Part shown: piece after piece, positions 43,742 to 54,091 of the stretch
Position numbering within the stretch: the stretch's first letter is position 1
How the letters are laid out: each line of letters begins with the position of its first letter
DNA from: Deroplatys truncata
Lineage: Eukaryota; Arthropoda; Insecta; Mantodea; Mantidae
Direction: 5' to 3'
Length of the DNA: 64,000 nt
Assembly: GCA_030765065.1 (NCBI GenBank)
Contig: CM060989.1
Coordinates: forward strand, 65,006,001-65,070,000
Program-made: the position numbers and the translations under genes
Notes under the pieces: model-generated
Told to the model about the DNA's origin: nothing
Databases searched by the model: none
What the model saw: only the letters and a program-made list of their open reading frames with translations

Positions 43742-44078
43742 ATCAAGAAGTCGTAGCCCTGGTTCAAGTCGGAAAACGTCTCGCAAATCACGTTCACCCC
43801 ACAGCAGCAGTAGTAGCAAGAAGTCACGTTGTCAGTCTCCTGCGTCTCCCTCACGCCTAAAACATAGGGGTCCTACCCCTCCGTCTCCTCCACGTATAAA
43901 ACACAGGGCTTCATCCCCTCCATCACCTCCAAGGTTAAAGCGAAGGGCAGGATCACCATCATCGCCACAAAGAGTGAAGCGACGAGGATCTTCATCACCC
44001 TCATCTCCACGTTCAAAGCATAGAAATTCCTCTCCGTCTACACCTCCACGGAAACATAAGCATAAGCACAAGTATTAA
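43742..44078 (+). CDS. U2SURP: U2SURP terminal exon, SR-rich tail
   Basis: The acceptor GCTCTTTACAG ends at 43741. The first A completes Arg, then SRSRSPGSSRKTSRKSRSPH and a series of ~11-13-residue units of the type PSPPRxKHRxxSP (about six). It ends with the basic Lys/His tail KHKHKHKY and TAA at 44076-44078. Human U2SURP also ends in a Lys/His-rich tail after RS repeats. The repeat units differ at the codon level, so they are old duplications. RS phosphorylation would be expected, as for other SR proteins (inference). Confidence 0.92.
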
Positions 44079-44292
44079 ACATAATTCTTTTAAGGACTTA
44101 ACACGTGTTTTTATCTAAAGACTGCCATTTGGTGATTAAACAGAAAAGCAAGTGTTACAACACAAAGATATACAGTAACATGAGGAATTTCTTGGATCCT
44201 ATTAACGCAGTGTATTCTTTACCTAAACTGTGTACAGTTGTGTAGTAAAAGACTTGAAAACTTGGATGCAACAGGAATTCTTATTTTAAGGC

Positions 44293-44298
44293 AATAAA
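44293..44298 (+). terminator. Poly(A) signal of U2SURP
   Basis: AATAAA 215 bp after the stop codon, followed by a T/GT-rich stretch (TGTCCCAGAATGTTTTTTCTGG) about 15-35 bp downstream, as expected for cleavage near 44310-44320. No earlier AATAAA lies in the 3' UTR. Confidence 0.7.
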
Positions 44299-44364
44299 AG
44301 AAAAACTTGTCCCAGAATGTTTTTTCTGGTTCCTATTTCTAGGACTGGACTGTTGAGTTTGTGA

Positions 44365-44715
44365 ATGAAATTTATGCAGCAAAATAAATTGGTGAATAAA
44401 ATTGTAGATATAAAAACATATTTCAAGATGGTGTATTTCTGGAGCTGTGGCGGTTTATACAGTTGCGACGCTGTGTATAGAATGAAATTTAAATATGGTT
44501 GCCATGAGAATAATGAGCAGATGGTGTATTTCTGGAGCTGTGGCGGTTTATACAGTTGCGACGCTGTATATAGAATGAAATTTAAATATGGTCGCCATGA
44601 GAATAATGAGCATAAGTTGTTATGTAACTACAAATTAAAACTAAAAGTAGTTAAGTTCATCATAAATGCAGAGGTGTACAGATACGGATTATTGTCTTTA
44701 TGCTTATCTGTGTGA
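44365..44715 (+). other. ORF with 93-bp in-frame tandem duplication
   Basis: A 116-codon frame contains a 31-residue unit twice in succession (44428-44520 and 44521-44613), starting MVYFWSCGGLYSCDAVY. The copies differ at only a few bases. There is no promoter, splice or homolog evidence, and it starts within ~60 bp of the U2SURP cleavage site, so it may be non-coding. Confidence 0.5.
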
Positions 44716-45238
44716 TGATGTATGTAAGGCAGTGGAGCAAAAATGTCAGAAATATGTCAGTAGTGTTTTCTCTCTTTATCTTCCTCCCACCCCACCTCCC
44801 TCCTATCTCTTACTGTAGACATGTTATATGTATAGCAACATCAAAACAAACTAACATTACCATTGCATATCAAGGTAATTGCGTAAATTATAGAATGAAT
44901 TTGGTGATAGAACCATTCAAAGTCATCTTTTAAAATTGATGACCTTATGAAATATATTGAACATATTTAATGCTGTAATTTCGTAACCCCGTTTGGTTTT
45001 ATTATATTTACATTTTTTGAAATAGATATTAAAGTATATGTAATATAATTGCGCAAGACCTCTTTAACAAAACAATGGCAGTTTTAAAGTATAAAAACAT
45101 GAAATACAAGAATATCTAACTGCTTAAAAAGTGGTTTGCAATGTTCTTTTGATGAGACTCCACAAATTAATCTAATTGCTTGTTTCTGAAGGAGGTTTAT
45201 TTATACCAGGGAACCCCGTAGTTCAAGTTAAAATCAAT
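44716..45238. other. Intergenic, no feature
   Basis: AT-rich sequence downstream of U2SURP with no recognisable gene or repeat ends. Confidence 0.4.
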
Positions 45239-45294
45239 TAAATTGAGTTTTATTTATGGATGCTCTAACTGCTATGGTCCTTAGTGTCCCATTC

Positions 45295-46284
45295 TCTCTT
45301 AGGTTGATCCGCATCAAAACAAACCCCAGGTGACCAGCGCACCGTTATAATGTAACCTTCCGCCATTCACACTAGAAATACTGTAACACTTTCAGACCAT
45401 GTGGCGAGTACAAGCGGCACGTAGTGCAAAAAAGAACAGAGTCCTTATTTCGACAACTGAAACAGTGACTAGCATTTTCTGTTGAGGGCTAAAGGTGATA
45501 AGATTGATAGTTGGAACAAAATAAACATTTGCACATATAATAATAGTTAATTCTAAAATAAACGAACGTAAAATAAAGTAACAGATATGCGATAACCTAA
45601 TTTATTCGCTCTCTGGAGGCGGCACTTTATTAACTGTTGGCGGCTCATTTTAAAAAAGAAATTGTGCACTGTTATGTGAATTGCATTCTTCTTAAAATCA
45701 CTACATTCTTGCATCGCGTATTTCATATGCTTTCTTTTTTTTTTCTGGGTGTAACCACTTTTCTCATTTTAGATTTTTCTGCACAAGCACTGTTTATACT
45801 TGTACTCGAAACATCAGTGAACTCAGAAGTTAATTTCACCATTTCTTTTGCAGAAAGTGTTGGATATTTCTCACATAACTTATAATAAAGATTCAACACT
45901 ATTGTTTTTTCACCACTAATCAATGGTTTGCGCGGCTAATGCTTTACGTAATTCAACAAAAACACAAGAGCAAATTTATTGTCTGCCATGATACTAAACA
46001 CAACTGCTGGTTTCTGGCTGTAAACAATATTCTGCGCCTACCCGATGTCAGGTGACTCATACGAATTGCATCATGGGACTTGTAACTCTGTTTTACGGTA
46101 TAAATCAGTGTTAAATAAAATCTTGGGTATTTATATAGAATATTATACTATTCAAGGATAAATTCTAAAATTCAGAGATTAGCGTGGGACTACTTTCCTG
46201 GGCGCATTGCTACCGTGTTGGACCACGGTGCACTGACCACATGGGTTTGTTTTGCCGCGGATCAACCTAAGAGTGAATATAGTG
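45295..46284 (-). mobile_element. TIR element with HTH-like ORF, inside SINE
   Basis: The left end TCTTAGGTTGATCCGC and right end GCGGATCAACCTAAGA are inverse complements and the similarity continues for ~48 bp (..AAAACAAACCC..GTGACCAGCGCACCG). The right end has a further CACTATATTCAC before TA. The left end appears to have lost this by a deletion between two ATTC motifs. A minus-strand ORF at 45923-45723 is related to 22360-22154. The unit is ~990 bp with no catalytic part. Confidence 0.75.
45723..45923 (-). CDS. Hypothetical helix-turn-helix-like fragment
   Basis: 66 codons: MISGEKTIVLNLYYKLCEKY, then PTLSAKEMVKLTSEFTDVSS and a basic end (KMRKVVTPRKKKE). It aligns with the 22360-22154 ORF at GEK, KYP.L, ..KL.S.FT.VS. 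The basic tail after the helix-turn-helix resembles the linker in the 33456-33905 ORF. Likely the DNA-binding head of a transposase; the catalytic part is missing. Confidence 0.45.
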   Translation of the reverse strand: MISGEKTIVLNLYYKLCEKYPTLSAKEMVKLTSEFTDVSSTSINSACAEKSKMRKVVTPRKKKESI

Positions 46285-46709
46285 TATATTGGGTGTGAAA
46301 GATTGGAAATTTTGCTCAGAGGTCTCTTTATCAGGCTTGAGGTTCTTTTATGTGCCATAAATCTATGACATGGGGCCACCGGCTTTACTTCTCTTCCAAA
46401 GGAAGCCATGCTAAGGATTTTTATGCTCCGCCAGGTTTGAATTATATACTTTTAACAAATACTGTTTATCAACATTAAAACTTAAAATTCTTAACAAAAA
46501 ATACCTTTGCTTAGTTTATTAACTATAAAATCAATGTGGATTTTCCAGCCTAATCCAAATTTGAGATTAATGCCCAGATATTTGGTTGAGAATAGTTGAG
46601 AAGAGTGATTAAATGAAAATTTAAGATTTACTGCTTATACCTAATTTAATTGAATTTTGAATCTGTGAATACACCAAGACTTCACTTTTTTAAAATTAAT
46701 CTAGCATGT

Positions 46710-47615
46710 TTCAAAAGCACTGCTTGCTTTCATCTTCATCTTTTCTTCCAACTGAGCTTGCCGGTTGTTCAGCTCTGTAGTTGGCGTGGAAGTAGTTTAA
46801 TCTGGTGTGTCCATGATAAAGGTGCTTAGATTGTTGAGTGGGGATTTCAAAGTTCATTACAGTTTTCATGCATGTGATTATGTGCATGTTTTCCCAAACT
46901 TTTAGTTCTGTTGGATTGGTGGTACATTTCAGTACTTTGGGGTTGGTGTGGTTTGTGGTACAAAAACTGTTTGCTATGCCAAATTTGTACATCTGAAGTG
47001 TTCTTTTCTTCTGATTTCAATTTTTTTTTTTTTTTTTTTTTTTTTCAACGTAAACCAAGTCACAATCTTCACAGTTAATTAGGTAGATGCCAGATTTTTG
47101 TTCTTGTGGAATTTTGTCTTGGACAGGGGAAGCTAGTATGTTCTAAATTGTCTGTATATTCTGTGGTGCCAATGATATGTTATATTTTTTGAAGATTTTA
47201 CTAAATGTGTGATTAAGCTGAGGATGGTATGCGAGTTTTATGAATTGTTGTTTTGGTTCCAGTGTACAGAGGCTCTAGTTTCTGTAATGCTTTTTTTATT
47301 TTATTTTTTCCTAGAACGGCTCTTGAAAATGGAGTGTTGTTGAGGTTTGGATTTAAACTGTTACTCTGTATGTCCGTAGAAGTATGTGGCGTGGACTATA
47401 TGTGTAGGTTTTCTAAAAATACCATTTGAGAGGTGGTTTTGTTTCCTGAAGATCTTTAAATCCAAATATGGGAGGAACCTGTCTTTCTCTATTTAAAGTG
47501 TGAATGTATAGAACTGCCTTATAGGTTGAGGAGTTCTAGGGCATCAGCTGTGAGTTTTATAGGTACTCTGAGCCAGGTCTTGAACAGTCTTCTGAATAAC
47601 ACTTCAATTAGTGTC
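46710..47615 (-). mobile_element. Penelope-like element fragment with GIY-YIG start
   Basis: Minus-strand frames give TADALELLN, DRFLPYLDLKIFRKQNHLS, IFRKPTHT-type remnants, then IKLAYHPQLNHTFSKIFKKY and finally QEQKSGIYLINCEDCDLVYV (47100-47047). The YLD.KI.RK..... and RKPT blocks are hallmarks of Penelope-like RT, and GIY..(10)..VYV is the start of their GIY-YIG endonuclease. Where GQTGR should follow, there is a run of 25 T (A on the coding strand) at 47021-47045, so the endonuclease is broken. The tail continues to about 46710. It lies within the LINE 46443-48020. Confidence 0.7.
47021..47045. repeat. Poly(T) run of 25
   Basis: A pure T run inside the Penelope-like coding region, replacing the conserved residues after VYV. 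Confidence 0.95.
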
Positions 47616-48031
47616 TTATGTTTATTAAGCTCGAGTTTATTTGGATCGCACCATTCTTCTAGCTTTAATGAAAAGTTCTCTACTTGGTTGAGGTCATCAG
47701 AATAAAGATATAATTTCAGGCATTCATCACAAACTGTTTCGGGCAAATCCTAATATAAATAAAAAATAAAATTGGACTGAGAATTGAACCCTGAGAAAGA
47801 TCATATTTAACACACTTGAGATGATTCATTTAACCACACCGATTGTTGTCTATTCAGGTAAGAACTCAAAAGTTGTACACTAGAGTCAACAAAACCATAA
47901 AACTAAAGCTTCTGTTTAAGAATGTTGGGGGAAATTGTATTTAAAGCTCTTAAACGATCATATATTACATCACTGTTTTCAATCGAGTCATAGACCACTT
48001 AATAAAATTCAATACTGCACCAGCAGTACTA

Positions 48032-49453
48032 CGAGGGCAGATCTATAAGTTTCTGGCCTAACCATTTTGTAGGTATGATAAAGACAACATATAACACTTC
48101 TCTTATCTTTGAATTAACATTTCAATTTCCCCCCCAAAAAATAGAAGTCTTGTCTGCAAAATGGGCTTAAACAACATCCATCATTTCTTCGTCACACTTA
48201 AATTTCCTTCCTCAAAGGTCCTACTTGAGTCTTAAGAAGAGGAAATAGTCACTGGGAGCTAGAGCTGGGCTATAGGATGGATGGTCAGTCTCCTTTGCAA
48301 TATGAGCTGTGAGCACAGGCGCACACCTCCACTCAGCTACCCTTGCCTTTCTCTTTGATTGAAGTACATAATCCATGCAGTATGCCAGTAGAGTACTCCC
48401 CATTTACTGTGGTGTTCCTCTCCTTGAAGTCATTGAACAGTATTCCTTCACAGTTTCAGTTGCCCTGCGTGGTGTAATGGTTACCATGCTAGCCTCTAGT
48501 TCCCGAGGTCATGGTTTCAAACCCAGCGGAGGGCGATGGATTTTTTCGGGCGTAAAAATCCTTAGCATGGCTTTCTTTGGAAGGGAAGTAAAGCCGGTGG
48601 TCCCGTGTTGTAGAGGCCTCTGAGCAAAATTTTCGGTATTTCACGCCCAATATAGTATGGGACGCTAAGAACCACAGCAGTTAAAGAGCGTCCATAAATA
48701 AAATTAAATTTTTTCCCCCTCCCACAGTCCCAAAAGATTGTGGCCATGATCTTGGTTGACTGAGTGACCTTAGCATTTACAGGTGGTGCTTCGCCAGGTT
48801 TACGCCACTCCATTGGTTCTCTTTTGAACAAGGGATCATAGTAGAGGACCATAGTTCTCTCATTGCTATGGCAGAGCTCCAAAAAATGCTTGACAACGGA
48901 TGACTTGTTGCTGCTTTGGACTGAGGAAAGAAGTCTAAGCAGCCATCTTGCACTAACCTTATTCATATTTAAAAGTTCATGAATAATTTGAAGAAAGGCC
49001 CAACCCTGCTGCTATTTCTTTAACTTTGAGCCTCTGGTCTTCCATAATTTCTCCTTTCACAAGAGTGATGTTTTCAGAGTGAGCCAAGGGCCAACCTACA
49101 CACTCTTCATCTTAAATGCTTTCTCGACCCATTCGAAAAAGTTTGGCCCATTCTTTTATGGTAGAATATGAGGGGGATGCTTCCTTATATATACACATCC
49201 AATTCTGTTTAATTTCATTTGGAGTAAGTCCTTTTTTTGTGAACTTAATAACACCTTGATATTCAATTTCGTATATGTCACAATCTTCTACACATAGCCT
49301 TCTTTATGCAACTATACCTGAGCAACTGAGGAAGCAGAGCAGAAGTTACAGCTGCAATTATTTACTTAACAGATAAGATATGTCATCATAACAGGATTTT
49401 TTGAAGGCAGTAATCCTTATCAGCGAGGCCAGAAGCTTATGGACCTATCCTCA
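48032..49453 (-). mobile_element. Mariner relic with SINE inside
   Basis: Left terminus CGAGGGCAGATCTATAAGTT after TA (48030-48031). The right terminus is the inverse of GAGGATAGGTCCATAAGCTT, ending ~49453 before TA. Minus-strand blocks: MNKVSARWLLRLLSSVQSSN (48966), YDPLFKREPMEWRKPGEAPP, MATIFWDCGRG, then after the SINE HPSYSPALAPSDYFLFLRLK (48285-48221), which carries the third catalytic Asp. The first Asp block is altered. Inactive. A mariner class different from the other three in this window by its terminal sequence. Confidence 0.82.
48461..48713 (+). repeat. tRNA-derived SINE copy inside mariner
   Basis: Head TGCCCTGCGTGGTGTAATGG with a clear A-box, B-box GTTTCAAACCC near 48512-48522, body and AAATAAAATTAAATTTTTT tail. 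The middle CTCAAGCCTGAT block is deleted, giving ~253 bp. Confidence 0.85.
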
Positions 49454-49455
49454 TA

Positions 49456-50090
49456 TATCCAGTTCTGAAACCAAACTGAGATAGGGAAAACAGTTTATTA
49501 TTTTCAAAATAATTCAAAACGTGAATATTCAGTATAATCTCAAAGACCTTGGACACCACTTATAATACTTATAGACCTATAATTGGAATATTCTGTGGAA
49601 CAGCCCTTTTTAAAAACTGATATCACTTTACTAAATTTAAGAGCATCTGGAAAAGTGCAGGAATCAACATTCATTACATAACTAAGTTAAAGGTTCACAT
49701 ATAAATGAAGCATGCTTTAGAATTAAGGAAATAAATGTCGAAACAAGAGCTATTGCTAAGGGACATTATTATGGAATAAACATGCTGTTTTTTAAAGTTA
49801 CTTTTGGGCTGCAATATGTCAGTGATTAAATTGGGGGGGTTTTCATTTTGATTCGGAGCTATACTATTCAGTCTTTCAGCATGATTAATGAAAAAAGAAT
49901 TAAGTTGCTGTTTACTGAGTATTCAGAGAATCATATTTTTTGGGAGCATTATTAAGAATTGTAGATATGACAGACCATACAGGATGATCAAAAAATCAAA
50001 ATAAATGCTGATAAAGAACTCCTTTGAGTTAATAATAGTTGAAAAATAATCAATTTTTGTATTCTTAAGTAACTTTTTATATGCATAATT

Positions 50091-50155
<65 letters not shown>

Positions 50156-50459
50156 CCTTAAATTCAGCAAGTCCATATTTTTACAATTCATAATAATGGC
50201 ATGCATCCTTCAGAATGCGAAGCTCATTAGAATACTTTATCAATAGATTTGTGTTTGTTAACACAGTTATGAAGAGTTGAAGTAAAGGCTCTATTAGCAG
50301 TATCAATAAAAAACAGAAAAAAATTGGCCTTGTTACAACCAATTATGCTATAGAATGGTATCCCTTGTAACTAAGGTATCTTCATATACTGAAAGTTGAT
50401 CTGGTGTGAAATCGTTTACAAACAGTTGTTTGCAATCTGTAACATACTTAAGACCCACT
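49456..50459. other. Intergenic, unclassified
   Basis: AT-rich, with short open frames and the (TA)n tract at 50095-50152. No gene or recognised element. Confidence 0.4.
50095..50152. repeat. (TA)n microsatellite
   Basis: About 29 uninterrupted TA units. Confidence 0.97.
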
Positions 50460-51260
50460 TACCTTATGAAAAGCCACGCCTCCACCAACAATGATATTCT
50501 ATCTGGCAGCCTTTAGCTTCACTGGAGCAAACTGCTACAAAATACAGGGATGTCCAGTTTATTCCATTCCTCCTGGCAGCTTTCCAGAGACCAGAGTTTG
50601 CGGCTGTCTGCTTCCAAGGGCTCGTTTCAGTAACCCAAATGTACAAAACTCCATCAGTGATTATCAGATGTCTTTAACACGGATGTTACTGAAAGGTGGA
50701 AAGTAGTCCCATTTCTCTATGTTCTCCAAAAATTTGTAGGTTGAAATAGAAGTATGGCTTGATGCCTTATCCTGATGCAACCAGACTTTATTTACCATAG
50801 AAAGCAGGGTTTGTTGCAGTCACTTAGATAAACATATGCTTCATCTAAAAAGAACAAACATCCACTTTTCACCAGCTAGGTATTGTTCATCAGCTTTCTG
50901 CAGTTAGTGGCACGTTCTGCACTGTGTTTAGGCAACAGCTTATATCCCTGGCTTTTATGGCACTTTTCTAGATTTAAGTCCTGGTTGATTATGGTGTTCA
51001 CAGTAGTAACAGAGATCCCTACAGTGCAATGGCCCTCTGAATTGCAGGATTTGGTCCAGAGGCATGGGCCTTTACCTTCCAAATTATCTCTGGGGTGCGA
51101 CTGGTGGCTGGTCATGGATTTCCCTGTTTCTTGCTCTTTGAAATAAGTCCTGATGTGGCCTTTGTTGAATGCACATGAGATCACTTTCTTGGATATGGTA
51201 AAACCGCACCTCTTGCACTGCTTAATAATCTTAGAATACAAGTATTGTGCATCGGAAAGG
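50460..51260 (-). mobile_element. Tc1/IS630-like transposase relic
   Basis: Minus strand N-terminal part (51241-50876): YSKIIKQCKRCGFTISKKVI, TVNTIINQDLNLEKCHKSQG and KLLPKHSAERATNCRKLM. Then a C-terminal part (50830-50460) with HQDKASSHTSISTYKFLENI, MEFCTFGLLKRALGSRQPQT and a tail with RWWR-like residues. HQD..SSHT corresponds to the second catalytic region of Tc1-like transposases. Several frameshifts; the first catalytic region is near 50830-50870 and is poor. The termini were not found. Confidence 0.65.
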
Positions 51261-51640
51261 GTAATAATATACCATTATCAGAATGGTTCTATTTGATGCA
51301 GCAAGAACAAGAGCACACAACTGAGCAAACACAGTGATACACTCATACTGCTGAACTTTCATTTGGTTCCATATATTTCAGCATGGAGCTATTGTGCTCG
51401 TCTGATATTGTTACCATAGATTGTGAACAACCCTCAATAAAAGTTAAAACTGGGTCAATTAATGACACAATACAACACTCATTCTTTAAATTTCTCAGAA
51501 CATGTTATGGAAGCTACTTTACTCCATTGTCAACCCGGTATCGAACGATTCTAGGTGATGAAGCTGTTCTATCCTGAGTTTGCTCTGCGGGGATTCCAGG
51601 AACTTGTACAGTCACTCTGCGGAATATCTTGGTTCTTATT
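51261..51640. other. Intergenic, no feature
   Basis: Short open frames only; no recognisable gene or repeat terminus. Confidence 0.35.
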
Positions 51641-52468
51641 ACTTTCTCTACTATGTATAGTAAGTAGGGGAAGTATTGTATTCCACCCAAAAATTCGATA
51701 CCGAGATTTCACTGGAAATACATGTTTTGAGACCCCCTGAATCCAAAAAAAAGCATTTTTGGAAACATGTCTGTGTGTGTGTGTGTGTGTCTGTGAACAG
51801 CATAACTCAGAAACAAACATTCGAATAAACACCAAACTTGGTATTTAGGTTCAGCATCTTCCAGAGATGCAACACGAAGGTTTTCAAGAAAATCCCCCCA
51901 CCCCAGATTACCCTTTACATGGAATATTTTTTGAACATTTTAATTTTCTCAAAAATGGCTGTAACGATTTTGATTAAAATATCATATGTTTAAGATATTT
52001 TCATGACAAATGAAATGTATATCTCAAATTTTCTGGGAATGTCTCCAAAACTATTCTTCATTGTAGAGGACTTTTGCATAACTGGTAAACCATAAGAGAT
52101 AGACAAAATTTTACTGCACAAAAAATGTAGATCGCATTAAAATACACAATTTATGTCATATACATTTTTTTTGTTGAGTGAACCATTATCGAGATACTGC
52201 TTGTTATTTCCTTAAATTTTCCAATGGTTATACTTTTTCTCAAATGGGAATTTGTTAATTCATTTTTTTGTCCTGGTAATGCAAAGAGAATGAATACTCC
52301 ACATAGCAACCAGCTCTTAAAATATTTGACTATAGCTTAAAGCCTAGCAATTCCCCTTGCATCTACAAGAAAATTAGCAAAAATATTAACATCTCAATTA
52401 ACATGAAGCATATGGAGAATAAGCGTTTGTAAAAATAGTTTGTACAAGAGTAGAGAAAGTCATGTGAG
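51641..52468 (+). repeat. GT-microsatellite repeat, copy 4
   Basis: Near full length. It starts ACTTTCTCTACTATG; the (GT)n tract is short (51772-51795). It ends at GAGAAAGTCATGTGAG and lacks the CACATCAGA end, so it is truncated by ~15 bp. The body contains the variant TGTCCTGGTAATGCAAAG of the 36.8-kb fragment. Confidence 0.82.
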
Positions 52469-52624
52469 CTTCTCATGTGGTCAGTTGTTTTTCCTGTGCG
52501 TTGTGTGTGTTTAATGGTCTTGGTTCTGGACAAATCCTGAGCTGTGTGGGTCTTGAGACTGATCCATATGCAAGCTTTTCACAATTTTGTACATTCTAGG
52601 ACAGCTAACTCCATTATTTAAAAA

Positions 52625-54059
52625 AAAAAACCCTGTTAATTTACATGACTTTTTATACCCATTCTTCAACAGGCTATTCTTACAAAAGCTTGTCCTACCT
52701 ACTTCATGTTAATAGAAGTAAACATTTGTAGAAATAGTTTTATTACATATTTCCTTGTAGGTACAAGGGGAATACAGTAGGCTTAACACTAGGACACCCA
52801 GAGGAGGCATTTTGACCCTTACTATATGACATTAATGGTCTATATTATTGTTTCAAAATTCTATCTGTATTCAATTATATTTTAAATTTTTTTATGTGAT
52901 TTATATGCCAGTTAAGATGCAGAAATGTGAATAAATATGTAATAAAGCACAAATACATCAATTATTAAAAAATAAACAAATTTTACTGAAACCCGCCAAA
53001 CAAGAGTAAGCAAAAGAGGGGGGTTTGCTTAGTTTTAAATGCATAGAAAAATTGAATTATTCGCGTTTACAGCAATTTTAGCTAGTTCATATGCCTACAC
53101 AGTTGACACATTTGTATTCAGTTTTCTTTGTGCATTTTCCACAAAGCATCTTCTTACAAATAATCCACTTGGAAGTAGGTTTATTACACTTGCAAAATTT
53201 AAGAACATAACATTTACGATGTTTCTGTGCTATTTCACCTTCATTTTCATAATCGTCTGTGGTCTTACAAAGTGAGCAACTCTTCACATAAAGCGTAGTT
53301 CCTCTGCAAGTTGCTGAGAATCAGTATCATTACTGTTAGATGATTATCTTCTCTAGTTGTCTGCAGTATAAATTCTTCTTCTGAGTCGTTAGAAAAAAGT
53401 TCTCTAACATCTGAATCATTCTCCAGAAATCTTTGTAACTGAAAGTAGCCCATCTTCACATAAGTAATGTTTCCGATATAGTTCAACCTTGACCTCACTA
53501 TCACCTTTGTGACAATGATTTTTGCAAGGGAATGGCAAACAAAAGTACATTGTATAGTAAGCATTGTTGTTAGTTTATACCACAGTAATATGAATAAAAG
53601 TTAATTATTACATCATAATTGAAGTATGGGAATGCAAGAAATAAACGTAAGGCATATCAATAAATAAAATTGCAGTATTATCTTAAAGGAGTCAATATGA
53701 CCACTGTGTGTTAAAGGTAAAACCTGCAAAAAATCATAATCACTTATGCAAAATACACTATTTTTCAGTATAATGAAAATATATTCCAAATGAATAAAAC
53801 GCATAGAAGGAAATGTTGCTCCAATCATTCTGTGAAAAGCTATCACTTAAAGACAAAAAAGGGTCATTTTGATCCCTCTGGGCATTCTAGTGTTAAGCAG
53901 TAGTCAAATTTTTTAAGAGCCTGGCCATAATGGCTTAGAAATGATGAGTAGAAAAGGAAGAAAGAAAGAAAAAAAAAGAATGACTTCTTATTTGTAAAAA
54001 GTATAAGTGTTCGAAAATTCAAACCAATAACAAGGAATATCTCATATATCATTAACCAC

Positions 54060-54060
<1 letters not shown>
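52625..54060 (-). repeat. Diverged GT-family copy carrying a piggyBac insertion
   Basis: Sequence 52640-52782 (ACATGACTTT...ATGTTAATAG...AGGTACAAGGGGAA) and 53897-54060 (GTAGTCAAATTTTTTAAGAG...AGTATAAGTG) align with adjacent parts of the family on the minus strand. They are separated exactly at a TTAA. The body lacks the GT tract end. Confidence 0.7.
52787..53892 (-). mobile_element. piggyBac-like element, catalytic part deleted
   Basis: Inverted ends CACTAGGACACCCAGAGG (left) and CCTCTGGGCATTCTAGTG (right), with further GGGTCA..TTT matches inside. TTAA flanks at 52783-52786 and 53893-53896 are the exclusive piggyBac target. Minus-strand ORF 53564-53265 has MGYFQLQRFLENDSDVRELF and ..NDSEEEFI, an acidic N-terminus. 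ORF 53287-53087 has a cysteine-rich C-terminus (CSLC, CKC, CGKC, CVNC), like the piggyBac C-terminal zinc-binding domain. The DDD catalytic core between them (usually ~350 residues) is missing. Confidence 0.88.

Positions 54061-54087
<27 letters not shown>
54061..54087. repeat. Poly(A) run of 27
   Basis: Continuous A run immediately before the TCTGATG end of the GT-family copy on the minus strand. Confidence 0.9.

Positions 54088-54091
<4 letters not shown>

Larger units (their letters stand above)
45239..46437 (-). repeat. tRNA-derived SINE split by a TIR element
   Basis: The tail and first ~55 bp (45239-45294, ATTTATGGATGCTC...CCCATTC) are separated from the body (46285-46437, TATATTGGGTGTGAAAG ... 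CTAAGGATTTTTATGC) by the element 45295-46284. The tRNA head is truncated after GCCAGGTTTGAA. Confidence 0.8.
46443..48020 (-). mobile_element. LINE reverse transcriptase relic, split by Penelope-like element
   Basis: Minus strand from 48020: SSVQLLSSYLNRQQSVWLNE, then a degenerate GVPQGS-type zone and DLPETVCDECLKLYLYSDDL, where YSDD stands at the place of the catalytic (Y/F)ADD. It continues LEEWCDPNKLELNKHKT to ~47617, then resumes at ~46600 with TKYLGINLKFGLGWKIHIDF and IVNKLSKGIF. The order equals non-LTR RT motifs from fingers to thumb. Stops are frequent. Confidence 0.7.

Noticed and set aside
43832-44071. Minus-strand ORF of 79 codons over the U2SURP tail
   Set aside because: Antisense shadow of the SR-rich coding exon, caused by its low-complexity codon pattern.
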